Shown here: in pieces, positions 57,126 through 64,000 of the stretch
Numbering within the stretch: position 1 is the first letter of the stretch
How the letters are laid out: every line of letters begins with the position of its first letter
NCBI RefSeq assembly: GCF_014773385.1
Contig: NZ_JACXAI010000021.1
Location: 45,325 to 109,324 of the forward strand
Source: Metabacillus arenae
GTDB lineage: Bacteria > Bacillota > Bacilli > Bacillales > Bacillaceae
Direction of reading: 5' to 3'
Length of the DNA stretch: 64,000 bases
Translations under genes and position numbers: made by a program
The notes under the pieces: model-generated
The model's input: only the letters and a program-made list of their open reading frames with translations
The model's database searches: none
Told to the model about the DNA's origin: nothing

Positions 57126-57512
57126 CTGTTATTTCGATGGTAAACCAATTCTATGATCCGGTTTTGGACTTTTGAGCTTTACAAAGATGAACTACCAAGT
57201 CATCAACATCGATAAACAACCAACATTCGTATTCAGCAGCCAAGTTATCATCAGGAATTTTAGTAAAAGTTGTTAAAATTGAAGTGAAATTGTACTGGGA
57301 ATTCAGTATCAACAGAGAGAATTGCACGGCTATTACAAGAACTAGCAATGATAATAAGTGTGTCCAATAGTTAAATTCCTATAGATGTTCTGAGAAGATT
57401 AAATGATAAACAAATCGGAAATGCTATTGTGAAAGTTGCCCAATTCTTCACTTTAATCTATTATTAACAAATATAGAATTTTATATTTTCAACTAGAAAA
57501 GAGGCGAGAAAT
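57126..57512. other. intergenic region without a recognised gene
   Basis: About 390 bases. A 65-codon frame on the minus strand (57348-57151) has no ribosome site and no family that I recognise. The right end holds the moaA ribosome site. Confidence 0.45.
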
Positions 57513-58529
57513 TTGGAAAATGCACTATTTGATAAATTTGACCGCCCCTTAAGGGATTTACGTATATCCGTTACTGACCGTTGCAATTTCAGGTGCGGGT
57601 ACTGTATGCCTGAAGAAATTTTCGGACCAGATTTCAATTTTTTGTCCTCTGACAAAATTTTATCTTTCGATGAAATCGAAAGACTGGCAGATATTTTTGT
57701 CACGTTAGGAGTTAAAAAATTGCGTATTACCGGGGGAGAACCTTTGTTAAGGAGGAATCTTCCAGACCTAATTTATCGATTAAAGCAAATTGATGGGGTA
57801 GAAGATATAGGGTTAACAACAAATGGGTCTCTGCTTAAAAAATTTGCTGCTGATTTATTTAAGGCTGGCTTATCACGGGTAACTGTAAGTCTAGACTCGT
57901 TAGATGAGGAACGATTTGCATTGATGAATGGAAATAGGGGCAATGTAAAACAGGTTCTTGATGGAATTGAGGCTGCAGCACAAGCAGGTATGAACGTTAA
58001 AATAAATATGGTTGTTCAAAAAGGGAAAAATGATCAGGACGTTCTGCCGATGGCCAAATACTTTAAAGAAAAAAAGCATATTCTTCGCTTTATTGAATAT
58101 ATGGATGTGGGAAACTCAAATGGTTGGCGGCTTGATGATGTTTTTTCAAAACAGGATATTTTAAATAAAATTGGAAAAACGATGCCGCTTGAACAAATTG
58201 AGCCCAATTATACTGGTGAAGTGGCAACCAGGTATCGTTATCAATACAGTGATCAGGAAATTGGCATCATTTCCTCTGTAACTGATTCATTTTGTTCAAC
58301 ATGCTCGAGAGCAAGGATTTCTGCTGAAGGAAAGCTATATACATGTTTGTTTGCTGCAAAAGGCTTTGATCTGCGGGAGCTCCTTCGTTCAGGAGAAAGT
58401 TCTCACTCCATTGCTGCTGCAATTAAGGAAATTTGGAGCAGCCGTGTTGACCGTTACTCAGATGACCGGAAAAGCAATACAAAATCTGGGGAGGCTCCAA
58501 AGGTTGAAATGTCCCATATTGGGGGATAG
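57513..58529 (+). CDS. moaA: GTP 3',8-cyclase, molybdenum cofactor synthesis
   Basis: A 338-residue radical-SAM enzyme for the first step of molybdopterin synthesis: it rearranges GTP, and MoaC then makes cyclic pyranopterin monophosphate. The radical-SAM cysteines are in [10 protein letters not shown] (residues 24, 28 and 31), and the second cluster is in [11 protein letters not shown] with a later TCLF cysteine. The protein ends in GG, as in functional MoaA. TTG 57513 is preceded by AGAGGCGAG. It is separated from the convergent moaC by a strong two-way terminator. Confidence 0.95.
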   Translation: MENALFDKFDRPLRDLRISVTDRCNFRCGYCMPEEIFGPDFNFLSSDKILSFDEIERLADIFVTLGVKKLRITGGEPLLRRNLPDLIYRLKQIDGVEDIGLTTNGSLLKKFAADLFKAGLSRVTVSLDSLDEERFALMNGNRGNVKQVLDGIEAAAQAGMNVKINMVVQKGKNDQDVLPMAKYFKEKKHILRFIEYMDVGNSNGWRLDDVFSKQDILNKIGKTMPLEQIEPNYTGEVATRYRYQYSDQEIGIISSVTDSFCSTCSRARISAEGKLYTCLFAAKGFDLRELLRSGESSHSIAAAIKEIWSSRVDRYSDDRKSNTKSGEAPKVEMSHIGG

Positions 58530-58663
58530 GGATGCAATATGAATTATGACTGATTTCTCAACATTTATTTCGATCTATTTGACTGGATAAAGGGGGTTAT
58601 TCGGCCAATTTCGAAGTTTATCCAGCCAAATCAAAGGATGATTCGGCAATCCGGAATTAGATC

Positions 58664-58701
58664 TAATCAAAAAACTGCTGACTTTAGCAGTTTTTTGATT
58701 A
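58664..58701. terminator. bidirectional terminator between moaA and moaC
   Basis: TAATCAAAAAACTGCT and AGCAGTTTTTTGATTA form a perfect 16-bp stem with a 6-base loop. Both strands end in a T-run, so it serves both convergent genes. Confidence 0.95.
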
Positions 58702-58714
58702 AGCAGCTGATTAT

Positions 58715-59194
58715 CTACCTGTAAAAATCTCCATTTTTTCCACCTGTTTTTTGAACCAAATATGTTTCTTTTATCACCATCGCTTTATCTACTGCTTTAC
58801 ACATATCATAAAAGGTGAGGGAGGCTGCGGATACGGCAGTTAAGGCTTCCATTTCTACTCCCGTATTTCCGCTGCACTTTACCATTGCTTGGATGATTAA
58901 ATCATACCCGGCCTCTGTTTTTTTATATTCGAAAGAAAAGTCTGTACCTTGAAGCAGAATGGGGTGGCACATTGGGATTATATCTGATGTTTTTTTGGCT
59001 GCCATGATTCCTGCAATTTGTGCAACTTGGAGCGGGTCACCTTTTTTTATCAGCCCTTTTTGGATGCTTTCGTATAATTCATTGGATAATTCGATCTTGG
59101 ATTGTGCAATAGCTGTACGTGTTGTGCTGTCTTTCTGAGAGATATCTACCATTTTAGGTCTTCCCTCTTCATTCCAATGTGTAAACCTGCTCAT
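58715..59194 (-). CDS. moaC: cyclic pyranopterin monophosphate synthase
   Basis: A 159-residue enzyme that completes the step begun by MoaA. It shows the family pattern: [20 protein letters not shown], the active-site PMCHPILL with DIIPMCHP near residue 72, [22 protein letters not shown], and the ending [15 protein letters not shown] 59194 has AAGGAGGATTTATT upstream. An earlier in-frame ATG at 59221 overlaps the previous gene. It lies 17 bases after mobA on the minus strand. Confidence 0.95.
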   Translation of the reverse strand: MSRFTHWNEEGRPKMVDISQKDSTTRTAIAQSKIELSNELYESIQKGLIKKGDPLQVAQIAGIMAAKKTSDIIPMCHPILLQGTDFSFEYKKTEAGYDLIIQAMVKCSGNTGVEMEALTAVSAASLTFYDMCKAVDKAMVIKETYLVQKTGGKNGDFYR

Positions 59195-59211
59195 AATAAA
59201 TCCTCCTTGTA

Positions 59212-59784
59212 TTAATGCCAATCCTCTTTATAGTTAATATTAATAAAAATATTTTCATCCCTTGAGAATGGTACAGTACGTACATTAAGTTCATTCAGTA
59301 ATACACGCAGGCTTCTTTTGTTAGATGATAGGGTTTGTTTCATTTTAGATAGGCTTCGGCGATGATATAGGGCCAAAAGCGGCTGATCCCTGCCTGATTG
59401 TGTTGGTAAAATTACGTCAAAGGAATGTGTTCCTTTAGCGATAGCTATAATCTCTCTCACAAAACAAGAAGTAACAAAAGGGATATCACACGAAAGAACA
59501 AAAAACCATTCCGCCTTTTGTTCATTTGAGATGACATTATAGAGAGCAAATAATGGACCTTGATGAGCCTCTAGTTCGTTTTCTATGATATAGTGGACAT
59601 CTGTTCTCTTAAAGCAGGGGCGCAGCTCACTATTAGTTGAAATAATGATTGGAGAAAGCCTATTTTCCCTCAGTGCATCGACACTGTACTCATATAAATG
59701 CTTTCCTTTATATGTTTCAAACATCTTTGGCGTTCCATACCTGGAGGATTTTCCTCCAGCTAGGACGATCCCGGCTATTGACAT
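59212..59784 (-). CDS. mobA: molybdenum cofactor guanylyltransferase
   Basis: A 190-residue nucleotidyltransferase that joins GMP to molybdenum cofactor. The N-terminal GTP-binding loop is [14 protein letters not shown], a usual variant of LAGGxSxRMGxxK. The metal-binding aspartate is in [11 protein letters not shown] near residue 98. The sequence is normal in length. It has AGGAGCTGAATTTCAT upstream of the ATG at 59784 and is the first gene of the minus-strand pair with moaC. Confidence 0.92.
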   Translation of the reverse strand: MSIAGIVLAGGKSSRYGTPKMFETYKGKHLYEYSVDALRENRLSPIIISTNSELRPCFKRTDVHYIIENELEAHQGPLFALYNVISNEQKAEWFFVLSCDIPFVTSCFVREIIAIAKGTHSFDVILPTQSGRDQPLLALYHRRSLSKMKQTLSSNKRSLRVLLNELNVRTVPFSRDENIFININYKEDWH

Positions 59785-60128
59785 ATGAAATTCAGCTCCT
59801 AATCTTTAGATGAAGCGGTGAGATGTGTTGTAATCAGGCCAAGAAAAAGGAATTGCCCTTGTAGAAACACCTAAACGACTGTTCTGTATATTCGCTATCC
59901 GTTATACTAAATATAAAACTAAACTTACCATTTACAATTCACGCCTTAGGGATAAAAAAATTAATATACATAAAAAAGCAAGCGAGATATTCTTGTGCGT
60001 AATAGACTTATCATAACATTTTTATCGGCTTGACACAGCTAATTATTAGACTTTGAAAGCTGAAATAATAGTATTTTAAAACAAAAAAGTCTACTTTCTT
60101 GTTATGAAATAATAAAGGAGGAAAAAAT
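59785..60128. other. divergent promoter region between mobA and moeA
   Basis: About 340 AT-rich bases. A TTGACA lies near 60031 on the plus strand without a clear -10. I did not find the conserved parts of a Moco RNA motif. Confidence 0.4.
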
Positions 60129-61418
60129 GTGGTAGAAAAAAGAAAACCAATTCCTGTAGGAGAAGCTGTACGAAAAGTAATGGAGTACGCAAGGCCAGGG
60201 TTAAAGGAAATGGTCCCGCTTGAATGTGCGTATGGACGATTTTTAGCAGAAGATTTAGCAGCTGATCATGAGGTCCCGTCTTTTGACCGCTCACCATATG
60301 ATGGCTTTGCGATAAGAGCGGAAGACACCCTCCAGGCAAGCTCTGAAAATCCTGCCACATTCGAAGTAGTTGGTGTGATAGGCGCAGGCTCAGTATTTAC
60401 AGAGACGGTAGGTCCTTATCAAGCTGTTCGAATCATGACAGGAGCTCAAATTCCTCAAGATTGCGACGCAGTTGTCATGCTTGAACTAACCAATGAGCGG
60501 CGGGATCACAAAAAAACATACATCGAAATTAAACGTATGTTTAAAAAAGGAGACAATATATCCTTTCAAGGTGAAGACGTTCGTAAAGGGGAAATTCTAG
60601 CAAAACGGGGAACATACATTAGCCCTGGTATAACAGCACTTCTCGCAACGTTCGGATACAATGAGGTACCAGTCGCTAAAAAACCAGTTATCGGTGTCCT
60701 TGCAACTGGCAGCGAGCTTCTTGATGTAAATGAACCGCTGGAAGCTGGGAAAATTCGCAACAGCAATGCTTATATGATTCTATCCCAAATTCAAAGAGCA
60801 GGGGGAGAACCGGTATACTTTGGAAAGCTTAATGACGACTTGGAAAGCTGTATATCAGCAGTTGCAAATGCCTTAAGCAAAGTGGATATGTTAATTACTA
60901 CTGGAGGCGTTTCTGTAGGCGATTTTGATTATTTGCCAGCTATTTATGAACATCTTGGAGCGTCTGTCCTTTTTAACAAAGTGGCTATGAGACCAGGTAG
61001 TGTAACGACAGTCGCACGATATGAACATAAATTATTATTCGGCTTGTCAGGTAATCCATCTGCTTGTTACGTTGGCTTCGAGTTATTTGTCCATCCAGCA
61101 GTACGAACTTATTCATTTAATGATAAACCGCATTTGTTGAAAGAGGAGGCAATATTAGAGGAAGATTTTCCAAAACCAAATCCATTTACCAGGTTTGTAC
61201 GAGCCAACCTTTCCTATTTTGATGGCCGGTTAATTGTAAAACCTTCAGGATTCGATAAATCCAGTGCGGTTTCTTCGCTGGCGGAAGCTAACGCACTTAT
61301 TGTCCTCCCTGGGGGAACGAGAGGCTATGCAAAAGGTATGACTGTGGATGTTCTTTTATTAGAAGATAATCGGGGAAGTGAATGGCCTTGGGAGAACATT
61401 GTTCCATCCTACAAATAG
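60129..61418 (+). CDS. moeA: molybdopterin molybdotransferase
   Basis: A 429-residue enzyme that inserts molybdate into adenylylated molybdopterin. It shows the MoeA order: PSFDRSPYDGFAIRAED near residue 52, MTGAQIPQDCDAVVMLE, IGVLATGSELLDV, then the catalytic TTGGVSVGDFDYLP and GLSGNPSACYVGFELFV. GTG 60129 follows AAAGGAGGAAAAAAT. An overlapping ATG one base earlier reads ATG TGG TAG and stops at once, so GTG is used. It overlaps mobB by 37 bases, starting a plus-strand operon moeA-mobB-moaE-moaD. Confidence 0.95.
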   Translation: MVEKRKPIPVGEAVRKVMEYARPGLKEMVPLECAYGRFLAEDLAADHEVPSFDRSPYDGFAIRAEDTLQASSENPATFEVVGVIGAGSVFTETVGPYQAVRIMTGAQIPQDCDAVVMLELTNERRDHKKTYIEIKRMFKKGDNISFQGEDVRKGEILAKRGTYISPGITALLATFGYNEVPVAKKPVIGVLATGSELLDVNEPLEAGKIRNSNAYMILSQIQRAGGEPVYFGKLNDDLESCISAVANALSKVDMLITTGGVSVGDFDYLPAIYEHLGASVLFNKVAMRPGSVTTVARYEHKLLFGLSGNPSACYVGFELFVHPAVRTYSFNDKPHLLKEEAILEEDFPKPNPFTRFVRANLSYFDGRLIVKPSGFDKSSAVSSLAEANALIVLPGGTRGYAKGMTVDVLLLEDNRGSEWPWENIVPSYK

Positions 61419-61930
61419 TAGGATTTCAAAACAGTGGAAAGACAACATTAATGGAGAAATTAATAGCAAGAGCAGCAAAGGAAGGTTTGAAAGTTGCAAC
61501 GATTAAGCATCATGGGCATGGCGGAACACCAGTTAACGAGCTAACTTCTAAAGACAGCTTACGGCATCAACAGGCAGGAGCCGCAATAACTGGGGTAGAA
61601 GGAGATGGGGTCCTTCAGATATGTGCCAAACGTAATAATTGGCAACTTGATGAAATCATCAAATTTTATCAATCCTTTGCTGTAGATATTATTTTGATTG
61701 AGGGGTATAAACAAGAAAACTACCAAAAAGCAGTTCTGATTCGAAATAAATGTGATCTCTCTCTGCTAGATTCATTAACCAATATAGTCTGTGTCAATTG
61801 CTGGCGAGAGGTTCCAACAGAAAAAATAACGGAACGGCAATATCCGATTTTTCATTTAGATGAAGATAAGAAGATCATTGACTTTTTAATTAGTAAAGTG
61901 AGGGAGCAGCGTGGAAAAAACACTATTTGA
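61382..61930 (+). CDS. mobB: molybdopterin-guanine dinucleotide biosynthesis protein B
   Basis: A 182-residue GTP-binding adaptor with the P-loop GFQNSGKTTLMEKL near residue 14 and the family segments ATIKHHGHGG and DSLRHQQAGA. It overlaps the end of moeA by 37 bases and the start of moaE by 20 bases, indicating coupled translation. MobB helps MobA in dinucleotide cofactor synthesis but is not essential in model bacteria. Confidence 0.92.
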   Translation: MALGEHCSILQIVGFQNSGKTTLMEKLIARAAKEGLKVATIKHHGHGGTPVNELTSKDSLRHQQAGAAITGVEGDGVLQICAKRNNWQLDEIIKFYQSFAVDIILIEGYKQENYQKAVLIRNKCDLSLLDSLTNIVCVNCWREVPTEKITERQYPIFHLDEDKKIIDFLISKVREQRGKNTI

Positions 61931-62369
61931 AATTGTGGACTCTCCTATTTCGATAGAAAATGTTACAAGCAAGGTAGTACGGAGGGAGGCAGGAGCTATA
62001 ACCACATTCATTGGAACAGTAAGAGAGTTTACAAAAGGGAGGAAAACGCTCTATCTCGAATATCAAGCCTATGAATCAATGGCTGTTAAAATGCTTTCTC
62101 AAATTGGAGATGAAATAACTCAAAAATGGCCAGATGCCAAAACCGCGATCACACATCGTGTTGGCAGACTTGATATTTCCGATATAGCGGTGGTGATAGC
62201 TGTTTCATCTCCGCATCGAAAAACAGCATACGAAGCGAATGAGTTTGCAATTGAACGAATTAAACAAATTGTTCCCATTTGGAAAAAAGAGTACTGGGAA
62301 GACGGAACAATGTGGATTGGCGATCAGCTTGAAAAAACATTCTATCCAGAAGGTAAACCAAGGAGATGA
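61911..62369 (+). CDS. moaE: molybdopterin synthase catalytic subunit
   Basis: A 152-residue subunit that, with MoaD, adds the two dithiolene sulfurs. It has GAITTFIGTVREFTKGRKTLYLEYQAY near residue 30, the conserved HRVGRLDISDIAVVIAVSSPHR region around 82-105 and the C-terminal lysine motif PIWKKEYWEDG. GTG 61911 is within the end of mobB, with GGGAGCAGC upstream. moaD follows 4 bases after its stop. Confidence 0.95.
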   Translation: MEKTLFEIVDSPISIENVTSKVVRREAGAITTFIGTVREFTKGRKTLYLEYQAYESMAVKMLSQIGDEITQKWPDAKTAITHRVGRLDISDIAVVIAVSSPHRKTAYEANEFAIERIKQIVPIWKKEYWEDGTMWIGDQLEKTFYPEGKPRR

Positions 62370-62373
62370 AAAA

Positions 62374-62607
62374 ATGATAACTGTCTTACTATTTGCCCAT
62401 TTACGAGAGGAAATCGGATCTGACAAATTATTGATAGAGGAATCAGGGATAACAATTCATCAATTAAAAGAGCTGCTCTATAAAAATTATCAGTTGGCAT
62501 CTCTAAAAACTGTTATGACAGCTATAAATGAAAGTTTTGCAACAGAAGAAGATATCGTAAAAGATGGAGACACAGTTGCCTTTATTCCGCCTGTAAGCGG
62601 CGGGTAA
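62374..62607 (+). CDS. moaD: molybdopterin synthase sulfur-carrier subunit
   Basis: A 77-residue ubiquitin-like protein that ends in the required GG (FIPPVSGG), which is thiocarboxylated before sulfur transfer to the MoaE-bound precursor. ATG 62374 has AAGGAGATG upstream. Longer frames from 62239 overlap moaE and have no ribosome site. Last gene of the operon. No moaB, mogA or moeB lies in this window, so those steps are encoded elsewhere or missing. Confidence 0.95.
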   Translation: MITVLLFAHLREEIGSDKLLIEESGITIHQLKELLYKNYQLASLKTVMTAINESFATEEDIVKDGDTVAFIPPVSGG

Positions 62608-62714
62608 TAGATTGGAAAATGTCCTGAATAGCCTGCTATTCATCCTTTCAAATAAATGAATTTAAAGGGACCTGCCGACAAAAACACACAGATTAGATGA
62701 TAAACATTATATGA

Positions 62715-62760
62715 AAAAAATCCTGCTTTTCTAGCTAAAAAGAAAAAGCAGGATTTTTTA
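62715..62760 (+). terminator. terminator after moaD
   Basis: AAAAAATCCTGCTTTT pairs with AAAAGCAGGATTTTTT. Confidence 0.93.
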
Positions 62761-62930
62761 TCTGTTAAGGGGGTACGTCCGAGATAAATCCAAAAACCGC
62801 CATATGTAAATACTAAATCATACCAATGATTTTATCCCTTATCCAGTTCTGATAATCTCCTATACAAAGCTGATTTAAAGGTAACGTCATGAAAATGCGG
62901 TTACAACGTTAAGGAAATTCAAATATTAAA

Positions 62931-62974
62931 AAGCCCAATTTCGCAGTATTAAAGTTGTAAAATTGGACTTTTTT
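62931..62974. terminator. terminator-like hairpin next to the group II intron
   Basis: AAGCCCAATTT pairs with AAATTGGACTT (one mismatch), then TTTT. It lies just beyond the 3' end of the minus-strand intron. Confidence 0.6.
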
Positions 62975-63030
62975 CATTACTATAGTGATAGGTAAGCCTT
63001 TGACGTTATCGCCAGCTTTTCCCCCACTTC

Positions 63031-63065
63031 ACACCGTACGGGCGAGTTTCCCCGCATACGGCGTT
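63031..63065 (-). ncRNA. group II intron domain V
   Basis: The minus strand reads AACGCCGTATGCGGGG, GAAA-type turn, then CTCGCCCGTACGGTGT, which folds to the usual 35-base hairpin with GTATGCG/CGTAC arms. Domain V is the catalytic RNA hairpin of group II introns. A domain VI-like stretch with ACCTATCAC follows toward about 62990, which should be near the 3' splice site. Confidence 0.8.
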
Positions 63066-63121
63066 CCAACTAATCCAACTCATTCAATATTTTTATGTAT
63101 ATGCAAAGATGAAATGTAGAA

Positions 63122-64000
63122 TCAGATTACTTCGTTCAGACATTGCTTGCGCAATTTATTAACTTCAGTAAGTTGCTTCGCATTTAACTTGAGTGAGTTA
63201 AGAAGCACTTGTATTTTCTCTCGATTTCTCATATGAATAAGGCGGTGAAAAGATTCATGCATTATCATTAAATTCCCATATGAATCATCTTTTGTAAGAC
63301 GGTATGGTGTTTTGTGATGGCAATGCCAATCATCCAGCCCTAATTCAATTCCTGTAATGGCACATCTTCCGTATTGTGCGATAAAACGGCTAATACGATT
63401 ATCGTTGTATTCAATGGAACGGCTTGGTATAAATTGTTTCATCACATGTGTGAGCGTTTGTTTATTAATAGCTCGCAAGTTTTGATGAATTTTATTTCTA
63501 CCTACGGTAGTATAATTACAGATAGATTGAGAGAAGTTTAGATTAACCTTACAACGTTGGGCATGAATTGGGACGAGTACCATTTCTTTTATTTTATAAA
63601 GATTACATTCATATCCCTTATAACGTTTCTGTAAGGATTTTGTGAAGTCTTGAAACGTAGCTTCTTTTCTCATTTCTTTTAAACGATTGTATAATGCTTT
63701 ATTAAGACGATTGTTCAGCTTATTTAAGTCTATCGTTATGTGTGACGCTGCTGCGTAATAATTCTGTATACCCATTATGACCATATTAAATCGCCAAACA
63801 TTTTCGACTGTTTGGTGTTTCTGAATTACCTTTATAGCTTGTTTTATCTTTGTTTGCGCATTTCTAAGTGCCTTTTTTGTCATATGTGAGCGAACTACAT
63901 AAAGTGTTCTTTTCTTCGTCCTCTTTAGATGTGCTTTAAGGCAGAAACCTAAGAACTCTGATGAGTTCTTCTTTAAGTTGACAACCTTCGATTTTTCTTC
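63122..64000 (-). CDS. group II intron reverse transcriptase/maturase with HNH domain, partial
   Basis: The C-terminal part of an intron-encoded protein, continuing off the right edge. The minus-strand frame is open from 64000 (KVVNLKKNSSEFLGFCLKA, the end of the reverse-transcriptase region) through the internal ATG 63883, so that ATG is not the true start. A maturase domain follows (WRFNMVIMGIQNYYAAA). An HNH endonuclease closes the protein (YGRCAITGIELG, then WHCHHKTPYRL and NLMIMHESFHRLIH), which cuts target DNA for mobility. No break is seen in the visible 290 residues, so this intron may be active. It is not closely similar to the decayed fragment at 26853. Confidence 0.9.
   Translation of the reverse strand, partial: EEKSKVVNLKKNSSEFLGFCLKAHLKRTKKRTLYVVRSHMTKKALRNAQTKIKQAIKVIQKHQTVENVWRFNMVIMGIQNYYAAASHITIDLNKLNNRLNKALYNRLKEMRKEATFQDFTKSLQKRYKGYECNLYKIKEMVLVPIHAQRCKVNLNFSQSICNYTTVGRNKIHQNLRAINKQTLTHVMKQFIPSRSIEYNDNRISRFIAQYGRCAITGIELGLDDWHCHHKTPYRLTKDDSYGNLMIMHESFHRLIHMRNREKIQVLLNSLKLNAKQLTEVNKLRKQCLNEVI

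Noticed and set aside
57151..57348. 65-codon minus-strand frame before moaA
   Set aside because: No ribosome site and no recognisable family; left as intergenic.
59785..60128. Moco riboswitch before moeA
   Set aside because: The conserved stems and GNRA-receptor parts of that RNA could not be found.
62931..62974. Terminator as the target motif of a class C group II intron
   Set aside because: Class C introns insert after the terminator, which should then be on the 5' exon side. Here the hairpin is on the 3' side of the intron, and the encoded protein carries an HNH domain that class C proteins usually lack.

Overview
The window is low-GC DNA from an endospore-forming Bacillaceae bacterium (Bacillus or a close genus). 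The evidence is a gerKA-KC-KB spore-germination operon, Bacillus-style gltA-gltB order, a T-box-controlled leuA, Gram-positive ribosome-binding sites and many rho-independent terminators. No rRNA, tRNA or CRISPR array was seen. Names rest on reading the proteins by eye; no database search was run.

Layout. 0-12 kb is housekeeping: the 3' part of gltA, then gltB; an NRAMP-like transporter; an lhgO-GntR pair with FadR-type operator sequences; leuA behind a leucine T-box; an unknown membrane protein and a DUF3900-like protein. 12.5-20.1 kb is a graveyard: broken HxlR-neighbour, VOC, Nudix, E3, SorC regulator, SAF-domain oxidoreductase, sorbitol-PTS IIA and sugar-binding sensor genes, with an intact zinc-ribbon gene and an intact PPDK-regulatory-protein gene among them. 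20.6-37.7 kb is the main accessory block: a complete four-gene 2-oxoacid/acetoin-type dehydrogenase complex (acoABCL-like), two intact SorC-family regulators, a decayed group II intron fragment, a dead IS4-type element, a polyol permease of the RbtT/DalT/CsbX type, a SAF-domain oxidoreductase, an FGGY kinase, a Cof-type phosphatase and an epimerase remnant. 37.8-43.9 kb holds a ykoS-ykoT-gtrA-like envelope glycosylation operon, an ArsR-SRPBCC operon and an aminotransferase. 44-50 kb holds a serine hydrolase, an EamA exporter with a possible translational attenuator, topB and a DinB protein. 50-56 kb is the germination operon with a duplicated permease gene. 56-62.6 kb has a MerR/TipAS regulator and a molybdenum-cofactor cluster (moaA, moaC, mobA, moeA, mobB, moaE, moaD). 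The right edge enters a group II intron on the minus strand.

Main observation. The promoters of acoA, the polyol permease, the SAF oxidoreductase, an orphan promoter at 26.76 kb and the decayed SAF gene at 16.1 kb all carry a pair of 12-bp sites resembling TTACAAATGTAA, whose start points are exactly 19 bp apart, at or just downstream of the -10. Three closely related SorC-family genes (two intact, one broken) lie in the same block. I infer one SorC-controlled polyol regulon in which the E1-E2-E3 complex acts on a product of polyol oxidation rather than, or in addition to, acetoin. The 14.0-17.8 kb stretch looks like a decayed second copy of this system, because it starts with an E3 C-terminal remnant followed by a SorC gene, just as acoL is followed by sorC in the intact copy.
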